A DNA stretch of 64,000 nucleotides from Paracoccaceae bacterium (GTDB lineage: Bacteria > Pseudomonadota > Alphaproteobacteria > Rhodobacterales > Rhodobacteraceae): NCBI GenBank assembly GCA_902543185.1, contig CACBXB010000007.1:1-64000 (forward strand), read 5' to 3'. Under the pieces are notes generated by a model. That model searched no databases and was not told where the DNA came from. It saw only the letters and a list, made by a program, of their open reading frames with translations. A program made the translations under genes and the position numbers. Below, in pieces: positions 17,321 through 25,887 of the stretch; within the stretch, counting starts at the first letter, position 1, and each line of letters begins with the position of its first letter.

Positions 17321-17515
17321 TTTCTAAATAGTACATAAGTTGACGCTATTTGTACAAAAATAAACTAGGTTTGCGAAGGTCACTGATATATTTCTTTATT
17401 TAGGATTTCTACGGTAAACGCTTGCCCGAATTTCAAACACTTAAAATTTAAAATCAATCAAAAATTTTACAAAAGTGAATGCGTTGAATTACTTCTTCTT
17501 TTTTGGGAATTAAGC

Positions 17516-18559
17516 TTATTTTATTTCAGCCCAGACACCCTCAAAATAGCCTCCAGATTGAGAAAGTCTTTTATGGGAGTGCCAAGCGTCATTTGCCGCT
17601 AGAATTTTGTAACCGGAAAGAAAGTTATTGTAGTCTTCGAATGTTATAGGAGTGTTGACACTGATTTCACCAGCCGTCTCTTTCCCATGACGTGCTTGCA
17701 TTAAGTAGATCCACTTAGCGTTTCCTTTAATGTATTTCAAATAATTTTGAACGATATCTGGTTCCATTTCACCAAAACTGGCTGCATTCCAAAAAATATC
17801 GAATTGAAAATCGTTTAGTAAAGGTACTTGCCAGCTTCCTAAAAAATGAACGCTTCCCTTTTTAATGTTGGATAAATCATTCCATTTAAGACAATTCTCT
17901 ATTCCGACAATGTCAGTTTCACCTAAAGCGTTAGTGAGATATTCTTCGCAAAGATATAGCTGTAAAGGTAAGTCAAAACATAAAATCGTGAGATTTGGGT
18001 AAAGTTTTTTCAGTATTTCAATCTGATAACCGGAACCTGACCCAAGCTCAACAATTACCTCATCGCCTTTTAACGACATATGTTTGTTAGCGAAGCAATA
18101 CCTTCGGTAATAACTTAGGAAGGGTACAGTGTATTTACTCCCATTGATTTCAAATAAATCTGGAGGATTACCAAATTCCGATACTTCAATATTGCTTATT
18201 GGAACTGAATTGGTTGAATCACACATTAACTCGCAGTGGCGATATGCCATTTCCTCAATATCTGATTTCCTGAGTTTATAAGGAAGTATGGCCCTATTTT
18301 TAATTACATAATGTTGAAAAAATTTCATTATCAATTTTTTCCAAAAGGATAGCCTTGGATGAAAGGTATATGCACCATCAATAAATCCAAATGTTGAGAG
18401 TATCGGATATTTTCCAGACCGCATCTGGCCAAGATCCAATCCCTCAATCATATTGATTAACTGTGTTTCATAATTCGCCCAGTAATTTGCAACTCGATAT
18501 TCGCTTGGAGCTTTGTTGTATTCCTCCAAAAGGATATTTATTTTATCTTTTTTTTTCAC
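17516..18559 (-). CDS. putative sugar O-methyltransferase (SAM-dependent)
   Basis: A 347-residue protein. The SAM-binding motif EVIVELGSGSGYQIEILKK is near residue 170, followed by ILCFDLPLQLYLCEEYL, the arrangement of the putative sugar O-methyltransferases found in polysaccharide clusters. The last 100 residues contain WNAASFGEMEPDIVQNYLK. It is the promoter-distal gene of the minus-strand polysaccharide block and converges with the GT-C-like gene at 17320. The 195-base gap between them holds only a weak 6-bp inverted repeat near 17325-17350. The sugar acceptor is unknown. Confidence 0.72.
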   Translation of the reverse strand: MKKKDKINILLEEYNKAPSEYRVANYWANYETQLINMIEGLDLGQMRSGKYPILSTFGFIDGAYTFHPRLSFWKKLIMKFFQHYVIKNRAILPYKLRKSDIEEMAYRHCELMCDSTNSVPISNIEVSEFGNPPDLFEINGSKYTVPFLSYYRRYCFANKHMSLKGDEVIVELGSGSGYQIEILKKLYPNLTILCFDLPLQLYLCEEYLTNALGETDIVGIENCLKWNDLSNIKKGSVHFLGSWQVPLLNDFQFDIFWNAASFGEMEPDIVQNYLKYIKGNAKWIYLMQARHGKETAGEISVNTPITFEDYNNFLSGYKILAANDAWHSHKRLSQSGGYFEGVWAEIK

Positions 18560-18867
18560 TTTGTATGTCCTCTAATAGCTCTGCTTACTACTTATATAAT
18601 TCCGCTAACGTAATATCTCACAAACCGAAAAGCTTTGAACATTCTGGAACGGTTAAGTAAAATAGAATTAAAAAAATACCGGGTAGCTCATGCATATCAA
18701 TCAATATGTTTTATGTTACTAATTAAGCAAAAAAGTCCAATTTTCCAACGTAAAGTTGTTATTTAATCTACCAATATTCACTTAAGGTAAATCGCCAAAA
18801 GTTTGGTAAATTGTAAAATCGTTAACCATTCCAAAACACGATCTGGATTTAATTCTTTGACTTTCGG
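18560..18867. other. 308-base gap with nothing recognised
   Basis: AT-rich sequence between the sugar O-methyltransferase and the GT2 fusion gene, both on -. I see no ORF with a plausible ribosome-binding site, no strong hairpin and no tRNA. A promoter for the methyltransferase may lie here. Confidence 0.5.
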
Positions 18868-20235
18868 TTATTGTGATTCCTGTAAAATTTTTTCTGCCAT
18901 AAAATTGGCTATTTCTAAGTCTTCACCAGATCGTATTTCAAATGATGAGATTTTGTCCACAATTACATGGCCCATTTTTACAGGGTTTTCTCGTTTGGTA
19001 TCCAAGTAAGTATTTTTTTTGAAGACTGAGATGCCACCGCGGCGCATATATATATCATCTCGCTCTTTTCTGATATAATTATCGATCCACTGTTTCAAAC
19101 CGCTACCATCATGATAATAAAAAATTGAATTATCCATTATTACACTGTCAACAGATTGACTGCCGAACAAGAACATAGAGTATATTGCACTATCGATATA
19201 ATTATGCCGGCTAAAAGGGTAATTTACAGTTAATACAATAATATTCTCAAGCGACACTTCATTATAAGCACTTAAATAATCTATTATAGAATTTTCAATA
19301 CCTACACCTTGTCTTGCATCTTTGTTATTACGCTCGGATACAACGATATTAGGTTCATCTGAAAAAAGCTGACACGCAAAGTCAGCGAGATCTGGCGTCT
19401 CTACCAAAATGATAGTCTTATCAACTAAGTCTGATCGCTTAGTCTTTTCAACCACCCATTCTAATACAGTTTTGTTTCCTAGTTTTATACTTGAGTACTC
19501 AACCCCATTGATCTGTTGGCTTCTAACCGGCACGAAGGCAAAGGTTGTTTCTTTACTATATCCCCGCTTAATAGCATGTTTTCGATAGATATCACTTTTG
19601 GTTGATAATATGCGGCCCTCGTCGGTCGTCAAACTTTGACCGTGCTTTCTATAGTAGAACAAAGGTTTACTTACATTAACGACCTGATAACGCTCTGTTA
19701 AACTTAGCCAAATATCAACTCCATCCTGACACATAAGGCTATCATCATGACCACCTACAGCAAAATAATATTCTTTTCTAATCAATGTACATGCTCCATG
19801 TGCCGGTTGATCAAGCAATGTGACATTATTAGTAAAATCGTGTCGTTTTATTTGACGTATAATTTGCCCAAATTCATCTACTTCGTAATAATCAGGAAAG
19901 ACCAAAGCGGCGCTACGATCTAACGTGATCTTTTTCACTAATTCTTCAATACAACCTTCAAGTAACCAGTCGTCTGCATCTAGTCTCATTACATACTCAC
20001 CGTTAGCCATCGAAAAGGCTTTCAATATAGATTTAACTAAACCAATATTTGACTGCTGCACGATCGTGGCAAATTCAGCGTAGCGCTTAATGATATCAAT
20101 TGAATGATCCGTCGAACCATCGTCTATTATTATAAGCTCAATATCTTTATAAGTTTGCGCTAAAACACTCTCAATAGCTTTCGATATATACTTACCATAA
20201 TTATAGTTTAAAATATAAACTGTGACTTGTGACAT
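18868..20235 (-). CDS. GT2 glycosyltransferase fused to a NeuA-like cytidylyltransferase domain
   Basis: A 455-residue two-domain protein. Residues 1-215 are a GT-A family 2 transferase: TVYILNYNYGKYISKAIESV, IIDDGSTDHS, and the metal site MRLDADDW. Residues about 235-450 resemble CMP-sialate synthetases: FAFVPVRSQQINGVEYSSIK stands where the usual PARxGSKxxPxKN loop would be, WVVEKTKRSDLVDKTIILVE follows, and the end IYMRRGGISVFKKNTYLD then IRSGEDLEIANFMAEKIL has the NeuA tail pattern. The nucleotide loop lacks the typical GSK, so activity of the second half is uncertain. It sits 30 bases after the SpsF-like gene in the same operon. Confidence 0.75.
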   Translation of the reverse strand: MSQVTVYILNYNYGKYISKAIESVLAQTYKDIELIIIDDGSTDHSIDIIKRYAEFATIVQQSNIGLVKSILKAFSMANGEYVMRLDADDWLLEGCIEELVKKITLDRSAALVFPDYYEVDEFGQIIRQIKRHDFTNNVTLLDQPAHGACTLIRKEYYFAVGGHDDSLMCQDGVDIWLSLTERYQVVNVSKPLFYYRKHGQSLTTDEGRILSTKSDIYRKHAIKRGYSKETTFAFVPVRSQQINGVEYSSIKLGNKTVLEWVVEKTKRSDLVDKTIILVETPDLADFACQLFSDEPNIVVSERNNKDARQGVGIENSIIDYLSAYNEVSLENIIVLTVNYPFSRHNYIDSAIYSMFLFGSQSVDSVIMDNSIFYYHDGSGLKQWIDNYIRKERDDIYMRRGGISVFKKNTYLDTKRENPVKMGHVIVDKISSFEIRSGEDLEIANFMAEKILQESQ

Positions 20236-20265
20236 AGGGATTTTATCCTGAGATCGTTGTTTTGA

Positions 20266-20889
20266 TCACTTAAACAAAGTGACATAGTCAGCCAAGGTGT
20301 CTATGCTGCTTTCGGTGTTTTGGATCTTGAAATCTTTTATAAGTTGAACCTCAAAATTATTGTAGAAGTATGGGATTACGTGTTCGGCCTCGAATGCAGT
20401 CAAATCAGCTGAGTTTACAGACAAAAGTTCAAGTGAATTGATTACGTCTACTGAAAACCCCTTGGGCACATAACGCTTAATTTTTGTACCATTAACTTCA
20501 CGGGTGGATGTTAACTTTGCCTTTGCTTCGATGTGTTTCTTTACGCAATGAGCTACAAGATTTGTATTGATCAGCGGATTATCACCAGTTAACCTAACCA
20601 TATTTTCAAATCCAGTCTCCTTAGCTGCCGTTTGAAAGCGTCTAAAAACATTATCTTCATCGCCACGGATTACTTTGTATCCAAGTTGTGTCACATAATT
20701 TTCAATTACATCATCAATTACTGATGTTGAAGTTGCAACACAAACAAGCTCTTTTTTTACACCGTTTTCGACGAGTGACTTAATTATATAATTAAGGATG
20801 GTTGTACCTCCATAATATAAAAGTGCTTTCGCTGGCAAACGTTTAGAACCCAGCCTAGCTTGAATTATATACCCAATTTTCTGATGCAT
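20266..20889 (-). CDS. SpsF-like cytidylyltransferase family protein
   Basis: A 207-residue protein from ATG 20889, which has a TGGA about 7 bases upstream (an upstream TTG at 20910 is possible). The nucleotide loop IIQARLGSKRLPAKALLYYG matches the SpsF branch of cytidylyltransferases, with CVATSTSVIDDVIENY and VRLTGDNPLINTNLV following. SpsF-type proteins activate sugars or sugar acids with CTP in polysaccharide and coat-glycan loci. It lies 32 bases downstream of a HAD phosphatase gene, as if the pair dephosphorylates and activates a sugar. The exact substrate is unknown. Confidence 0.82.
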   Translation of the reverse strand: MHQKIGYIIQARLGSKRLPAKALLYYGGTTILNYIIKSLVENGVKKELVCVATSTSVIDDVIENYVTQLGYKVIRGDEDNVFRRFQTAAKETGFENMVRLTGDNPLINTNLVAHCVKKHIEAKAKLTSTREVNGTKIKRYVPKGFSVDVINSLELLSVNSADLTAFEAEHVIPYFYNNFEVQLIKDFKIQNTESSIDTLADYVTLFK

Positions 20890-20921
20890 TTCGAATCCAC
20901 TAAAATTCAAAGAGTGATTTG

Positions 20922-21590
20922 TCAGACATAATTTTCATTGAAGTTATCAATGAAATTACAATCTTTGTTCTGTTTAATGAGTAATTGTTTTTTTATTTCT
21001 TCTCCCACCCCAATAAAAGGTATTCCTAATTTATGAGCAGCCTCCCAGTCAGCCATTGCATCTCCAAAAAAAACAGTGCGCCGAGAATTAGAATAATATT
21101 TATTCATAATCTTTTCTAAATTTAGATGCTTAGCCGTAGGCGACCCACAAATATCTGTAAAATATCTAGCCATTCCGCGATTTTTTATTATTTTTTCAAT
21201 CTCTGCTTGCGGTGTCGCTGATACAATTACGCATTTTTTAAAGTTATTATTAAGCGCTTCTAAAAAACTTTGAGCCCCTGGAATCCAATTAGCATAAATA
21301 ACTTTTTGTATTACCAGATTTGAAAACTCTTTAGACATTTGGTCTATTTCAAGTGGGCTTAAATCTTTATGCAAAAAATGTTTATGGTAATAAGAAAATT
21401 TTTCAAAACGTGACATACCTCCATTTTTCTCATGATGGCGCATCACATCCAACGCTATGGAAGTTCCATATTGTTGGTACATTTTTTGAAACGCATCACG
21501 CTTGATGTTTACGGAATCCACTAGCACTCCGTCAAAGTCAAAAAATACAATATCTTTATCAGCTATTAATTTTTTCACTAGTGACATCAT
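20922..21590 (-). CDS. HAD-family phosphatase
   Basis: A 222-residue protein with HAD motif I DFDGVLVDSVNIK (nucleophile Asp and acid/base Asp), a helical cap (about 30-110), motif II VIVSATPQ, and motif III/IV FFGDAMADWEAAHKLG. A phosphoglycolate-phosphatase-like fold is expected. An AAGG just before tandem ATGs suggests the second ATG (21587) is used. In the operon it lies between an SDR gene and the SpsF-like cytidylyltransferase, so it probably removes phosphate from a sugar or sugar-acid precursor. Confidence 0.83.
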   Translation of the reverse strand: MMSLVKKLIADKDIVFFDFDGVLVDSVNIKRDAFQKMYQQYGTSIALDVMRHHEKNGGMSRFEKFSYYHKHFLHKDLSPLEIDQMSKEFSNLVIQKVIYANWIPGAQSFLEALNNNFKKCVIVSATPQAEIEKIIKNRGMARYFTDICGSPTAKHLNLEKIMNKYYSNSRRTVFFGDAMADWEAAHKLGIPFIGVGEEIKKQLLIKQNKDCNFIDNFNENYV

Positions 21591-21673
21591 GAACCTTAAT
21601 ATCTAAACATTTAAAAACTACAAATAGCTAGCATTTATATCGATGCAAATTAATGAGAGATATAAAAACGTTT

Positions 21674-22555
21674 TTATTCACCAACCCTGAATTCGTCAAA
21701 GATTTCATTTACAATGTCAAATACCCCTTGTCCCAAATCAATAAACTCGTCTGGTACAATCTTTTTTGCTGTCTTCGGCATATATCGATAAGGGGTCATA
21801 GTATAGTGATCGATTGTAATTTCGTTGTTGAACTTAACATTTTTTGGGATGCCCGAAATTTCAAAAATAAGGTCGATTAATTCTTCAGAGGTGAGAATTT
21901 GTTGCCCCGTAACAGTGATTGCACTGTTCTTATATTTACCGTCTAATATATCAACACTCAAGCGTGCCGCATCTGACACGTGTATATATTCACGTCGTTC
22001 CTTTCCTGTACCCTGATATACTAGTTTTCTATTATGTATAATCTCGCTGATATACCGTTTTAAGCCATTCCATTCCTGAGCTCTCGGACCATATAGGGAA
22101 CCGTATCTCAGGAATGTAAAATCTACTGGAAATTTCTGAGAGTACGCTTCTATAATGGTTTCTGCAGCTTGCTTACTTGCACGATAAAAGGAACCTGACT
22201 GATTATAAACATACATAGTTGAAGCATAAATTACACGCTCAACACTTGAATTGGCCGCGGCTTCCATCGCAATAGAAGCTCCAATCACATTTTGATTGAT
22301 GGTATTAAAGGGTCTTTGTGCTGCCTCTCCAATATCTGAAATACCACCAAAGTGATATAAATACTTTGCTCCCCCCAAAACTTTAGACACTGAGTCCATG
22401 TCCAACATATCTCCAAGTACAAAGCTCTGGTCACCTCTTAACCAAGAAGATTTTTCAACATCAAAAATGGTTACGTCAAATCCTCGGCGGCTGAGTTCAT
22501 CAGCTGTGTGACTACCTACAAATCCTGAACCACCAATTACAACTACTCTCTCCAT
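21674..22555 (-). CDS. NAD-dependent epimerase/dehydratase (SDR)
   Basis: A 293-residue SDR, slightly shorter than typical sugar epimerases. Nucleotide loop VIGGSGFVGSHTADELSRRG, ASTMYVYNQSGSFYRASKQA holding the Ser and the YxxxK (YRASK), then RYGSLYGPRAQEW and VYQGTGKERREYIHVSDAAR. An AGGG sits 8 bases before the ATG. It is placed between a 2-hydroxyacid dehydrogenase and a HAD phosphatase, so it is likely a step in building an activated polysaccharide sugar. Confidence 0.85.
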   Translation of the reverse strand: MERVVVIGGSGFVGSHTADELSRRGFDVTIFDVEKSSWLRGDQSFVLGDMLDMDSVSKVLGGAKYLYHFGGISDIGEAAQRPFNTINQNVIGASIAMEAAANSSVERVIYASTMYVYNQSGSFYRASKQAAETIIEAYSQKFPVDFTFLRYGSLYGPRAQEWNGLKRYISEIIHNRKLVYQGTGKERREYIHVSDAARLSVDILDGKYKNSAITVTGQQILTSEELIDLIFEISGIPKNVKFNNEITIDHYTMTPYRYMPKTAKKIVPDEFIDLGQGVFDIVNEIFDEFRVGE

Positions 22556-22570
22556 AAACTAAGACCCTTT

Positions 22571-23551
22571 CTAGAAATTATCTTTCTGCGCTAAATACTC
22601 CATTTCTGGGACTGCACTTATTAGATCATTTCCTTTGATAAATCTTAACGCCTCTTCAGTAGCTTCAATTTCCATCCGAGTTCTACAATCTACTGACATT
22701 GAACCCATATGTGATGTTAATATACAGTTTTCGATTTCCGATAAATTACCAGAATATGGTTCTTTTTCATAGACATCGATGGCCGCTCCGGATAGATGGC
22801 CAGACTTCATGACTTCATATAAATCTCTCTCATTAACAATTCCACCACGACTTGTATTCAAGAGTACGGCATCTGATTTCATCATAAGGAGTTGTTCTCG
22901 GCAAATCATATTTTTTGTGGATTTACTGAGTGGTAAGTGCACTGATATAACATCAGCCTCTCGATATATTGTTTCTTTATCAACCCAATCAAGTTTAAAC
23001 TTTCTGCTCAATTCCTTATTAGAAGATATATCGTTCACTAGAAGTCTAGGGGTGCCGAATGCCGTAGTTCGATTGATAACCCTACTACCAATTCTACCAA
23101 CCCCGATTATCCCAATTGTACATTCTGCGATTCGCTTTCCAAAATAACGTCGCCATTGCCCATTATGCATTTGCAAATTTGATAAATGGACGGATCGAAG
23201 AAGAGTAATTATTAAACCCATGGTAAGCTCTGCAACCGCTGGAGCGGGCGCGTCTGGAGTGTACGAAACAAGAATTTCTCTACTTTTGGCTTCAGTCAGA
23301 TCCACACTGTCAAGACCTATCCCAACCCTTGAAATCATTTTCAAATTAGGTGCATTTTCCATCACAGATTTCGTTATTGGTTCCGTACCAGCGATCAATA
23401 CGTCATAATCTCCAACCATATTTATAAGCTGGTGTTCAGTAAGCTTTTGATTAAGTGGATTTATATCAAATTCTACATTCGCGCTTCTTAACATTTCTAA
23501 AGGTAACGAATTTTTGTCTCCAAATGGGACAGTTGTTACAAGTACTCTCAT
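22571..23551 (-). CDS. D-2-hydroxyacid dehydrogenase (phosphoglycerate dehydrogenase-like)
   Basis: A 326-residue NAD-dependent dehydrogenase. The catalytic Arg is in SRVGIGLDSVD, the NAD loop is GIIGVGRIGSRVINR, RGGIVNERDLYEVMKSGHLS follows, and the catalytic His is in LTSHMGSMS. It lacks the C-terminal ACT domain of biosynthetic SerA. A GAGG lies 6 bases before the ATG. It is unusual to find this enzyme inside a polysaccharide operon; with the neighbouring SDR, phosphatase and cytidylyltransferase it probably helps make a carboxylated or lactyl/glyceryl-type precursor rather than serine. Confidence 0.82.
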   Translation of the reverse strand: MRVLVTTVPFGDKNSLPLEMLRSANVEFDINPLNQKLTEHQLINMVGDYDVLIAGTEPITKSVMENAPNLKMISRVGIGLDSVDLTEAKSREILVSYTPDAPAPAVAELTMGLIITLLRSVHLSNLQMHNGQWRRYFGKRIAECTIGIIGVGRIGSRVINRTTAFGTPRLLVNDISSNKELSRKFKLDWVDKETIYREADVISVHLPLSKSTKNMICREQLLMMKSDAVLLNTSRGGIVNERDLYEVMKSGHLSGAAIDVYEKEPYSGNLSEIENCILTSHMGSMSVDCRTRMEIEATEEALRFIKGNDLISAVPEMEYLAQKDNF

Positions 23552-23733
23552 TTAAACCTCTACAGTGTTGTGATACATCTTCAGCATTCTATAACAGATT
23601 ACATAGAGATGATTGACTAGCTTATGCGCTCAGCTTGTCATCATATTGTAAAAATGCTTATGAAATAAATTGAAACTCAAGTTATTATTGGATATGAATT
23701 CTATATCTCACAGCATCTTACCGGATTTTCAAG

Positions 23734-24759
23734 TTACATAACTTCTGTAACCACAATAGAATATTGGGGATCAAATACGGGAATGCCGTCTATTACAGGA
23801 AACGCTCGTTTTGCGCTAGCTGAATAATAGTTATCCACTCGCTTCTCAAGTTTCAGTTTTGTGATAGGGCAAACAAATTCCTGTTTACCAGATAATTCCT
23901 CATCTGGATTTTGTACGGTAACTTGATAACAAGCAGTATGATTTAGTGGATTTGCACTATTCATCATCAAAAACTCTGGCTCCAACTTAACATTTTGTTG
24001 CGCACTTAAATAATCTGGTATTCCTTTTACATAATCATTATTTATCATCTTTAATTTTTGAGCAAAACCTCCGAGCTCATAAGAAGGCTCAAACATAAAA
24101 ACGTGTTTTCTTGCAACCCTAAGTATTTCTTGCAAGGCCGATTTGTATATACTGGGCATTTGCTCAAGAGTATGTCGTGTAATGACTAAATCGAACGAAT
24201 TATCTGCAAAAGGCAGGGTCATGGCATTAGCTTTGGCGACATGTGGCTGTTTTTTATGCCTTTTTTCGAATTCCTTCAGTCCATGTTTGATACGATTTAA
24301 TGAAAGATCGACGCCGTAACACTCTATATCAGGACCAAAATACTCATGTATGTCGCTTAGCGTGGTTAATTCTCCTACACCTACTTCTAGTACATTTTTA
24401 AAATGGTGTTTTGAAAGAATACTTCGAATTTCTAATCTGATTTCACGCATGTTATCCACACTCGAGATGTTTTTCACCTCTCCATTCACCACAGAATAGC
24501 GCATCTTATGAATATAATAATTTTCTTTTATATATTGCCCAGCAATATCGTCGTATTGCTTTTCTACAACTTGAGTGGTTCGACGTAATCTTTTTATCTT
24601 TTTTATAGGTATCGATATTAAACAAAATAAAACCGTTTTATACTTCTTCTCCTTCCATGATCCTTTCTCTAATCCCAATATTTTCAGTATAATTGAAGTA
24701 AATTTTTTTTGGAATTTTGAAGCAAACAACATCTTAAAACTCCAAGTAATTAAACGCAA
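23734..24759 (-). CDS. SAM-dependent methyltransferase with Trm112-like C-terminal segment
   Basis: A 341-residue protein. A basic N-terminal region (1-90) precedes a class I methyltransferase domain (about 95-250): NVLEVGVGELTTLSDI, AMTLPFADNSFDLVITRHTLEQMP, as in UbiE/Methyltransf_11 types. The last 50 residues (FVCPITKLKLEKR then AFPVIDGIPVFDP) look like a Trm112-type zinc-ribbon-like domain, though only one Cys is visible. It overlaps the TylF-like gene by 10 bases. Likely methylates a sugar of the polysaccharide or its precursor. Confidence 0.75.
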   Translation of the reverse strand: MRLITWSFKMLFASKFQKKFTSIILKILGLEKGSWKEKKYKTVLFCLISIPIKKIKRLRRTTQVVEKQYDDIAGQYIKENYYIHKMRYSVVNGEVKNISSVDNMREIRLEIRSILSKHHFKNVLEVGVGELTTLSDIHEYFGPDIECYGVDLSLNRIKHGLKEFEKRHKKQPHVAKANAMTLPFADNSFDLVITRHTLEQMPSIYKSALQEILRVARKHVFMFEPSYELGGFAQKLKMINNDYVKGIPDYLSAQQNVKLEPEFLMMNSANPLNHTACYQVTVQNPDEELSGKQEFVCPITKLKLEKRVDNYYSASAKRAFPVIDGIPVFDPQYSIVVTEVM

Positions 24760-25550
24760 TCAATCTTAACATTTTTCTCAATACCGTCAATCTTGACGAT
24801 GAATAAGGCTGTACGCGTATCGCAATTGTAATAGTGCTGCAAACTAATATTTTGGTTTTTTTCTAACCAATCCAAAACTGCTCCCTGTACGCCTTCTGTT
24901 GATATTCCTTTATTACGGAACCAATCGTCAAAAATTAATACTGAGCCCGTGGAAAGGAACGGCTGGATAAAATTCAAAACATCAACTGTTGACTCATAAA
25001 CATCACAATCGACATACACAATTGCTATTTTCTGAAGATGGAGCCTTTCCGCTGTTTCATCGTTCAGGCTGTTTTCAAACCAACCTTTAGTGGTTGTTAC
25101 GCGGCTTGTGTCTAAGCCAGCCTTTGATATCCTGTCCCAAAATATTTCTTCACTTGCACTATAATTTCCAGCAAAATACTGAATTGGGTTTGAAACATTT
25201 TTTGTTTCCGGCAATCCCTCAAAACTGTCAAAAGCATGGAACCTCATATCTTTAAAAATATTTTTATGTCCGGTAGATTTTACACCCACTTCATAGAAAC
25301 GTTTGCTGTATTGGGTTATTTGCCTATATGCCTCGATAAAGCCATTACCTTTCCATACTCCAAATTCCAGATAGTCCCCCTCAATTTGGTTCTTCACTGC
25401 ATACGCGGCAGCCCATCTAAAAGCATTTGTTTCATGCCAAACCTGTTTCGCTATATGCGAATTCAAAACACTTGGCTCCACAATTAAATATGTCAAAATC
25501 TTTCTTAGCGGTTTAATTACAGACTTGATAAAATTTCGTAGTTTCTTCAT
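24750..25550 (-). CDS. TylF/MycF-type O-methyltransferase
   Basis: A 266-residue protein of the macrocin-O-methyltransferase family, metal-dependent enzymes that methylate sugar hydroxyls. Signature pieces: GDYLEFGVWKGNGFIEAY (SAM site), FHAFDSFEGLPE, VYVDCDVYESTVDVLNFIQ, and VLIFDDWF with metal-binding acidic residues. Translation is probably coupled to the following methyltransferase by a 10-base overlap. Two methyltransferases side by side suggest a doubly methylated sugar or two methylated residues. Confidence 0.85.
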   Translation of the reverse strand: MKKLRNFIKSVIKPLRKILTYLIVEPSVLNSHIAKQVWHETNAFRWAAAYAVKNQIEGDYLEFGVWKGNGFIEAYRQITQYSKRFYEVGVKSTGHKNIFKDMRFHAFDSFEGLPETKNVSNPIQYFAGNYSASEEIFWDRISKAGLDTSRVTTTKGWFENSLNDETAERLHLQKIAIVYVDCDVYESTVDVLNFIQPFLSTGSVLIFDDWFRNKGISTEGVQGAVLDWLEKNQNISLQHYYNCDTRTALFIVKIDGIEKNVKIDCV

Positions 25551-25887
25551 ATTTTAATTCCCTACTGTTAAATCGTGATGCGCGACTTTGAGCATGCGTA
25601 ATGGCTCCCACATAAACAATACCGATGAACTGATAACACCAATTAAATTTCGAGGACAAGTTGCTTCACGAAAAAAAATTGGAACCAGCTTTTGCAACCA
25701 AAAGAAGCAAAAGCATTTATAAATTATATAGATACATATTAAATTTTTGACGTTGTAGTCTGGTAGTTTTCCGGGTATCGCTTCTAATGCTGGTTTTACA
25801 AAAAAAGTTGCTAAAACGGCAGTTATTTAATGCTACTTTTTTGTTCAGAATTTTAAGCGTTTTAAGAATTTAAACAAACCAGAGTGA
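25551..25887. other. 337-base gap with two weak hairpins
   Basis: No ORF is credible here. Two inverted repeats are visible: GCTTTTGC/GCAAAAGC at 25688-25695 and 25707-25714, and an A/T-rich pair at 25800-25811 and 25832-25842 that on - is followed by a run of Ts and could be a weak terminator after the Wzx gene. A promoter for the TylF-like gene may also be present. Confidence 0.4.

Noticed and set aside
17321-17515. Terminator between the convergent GT-C-like and methyltransferase genes
   Set aside because: Only a 6-bp AT-rich inverted repeat was found, too weak to call.
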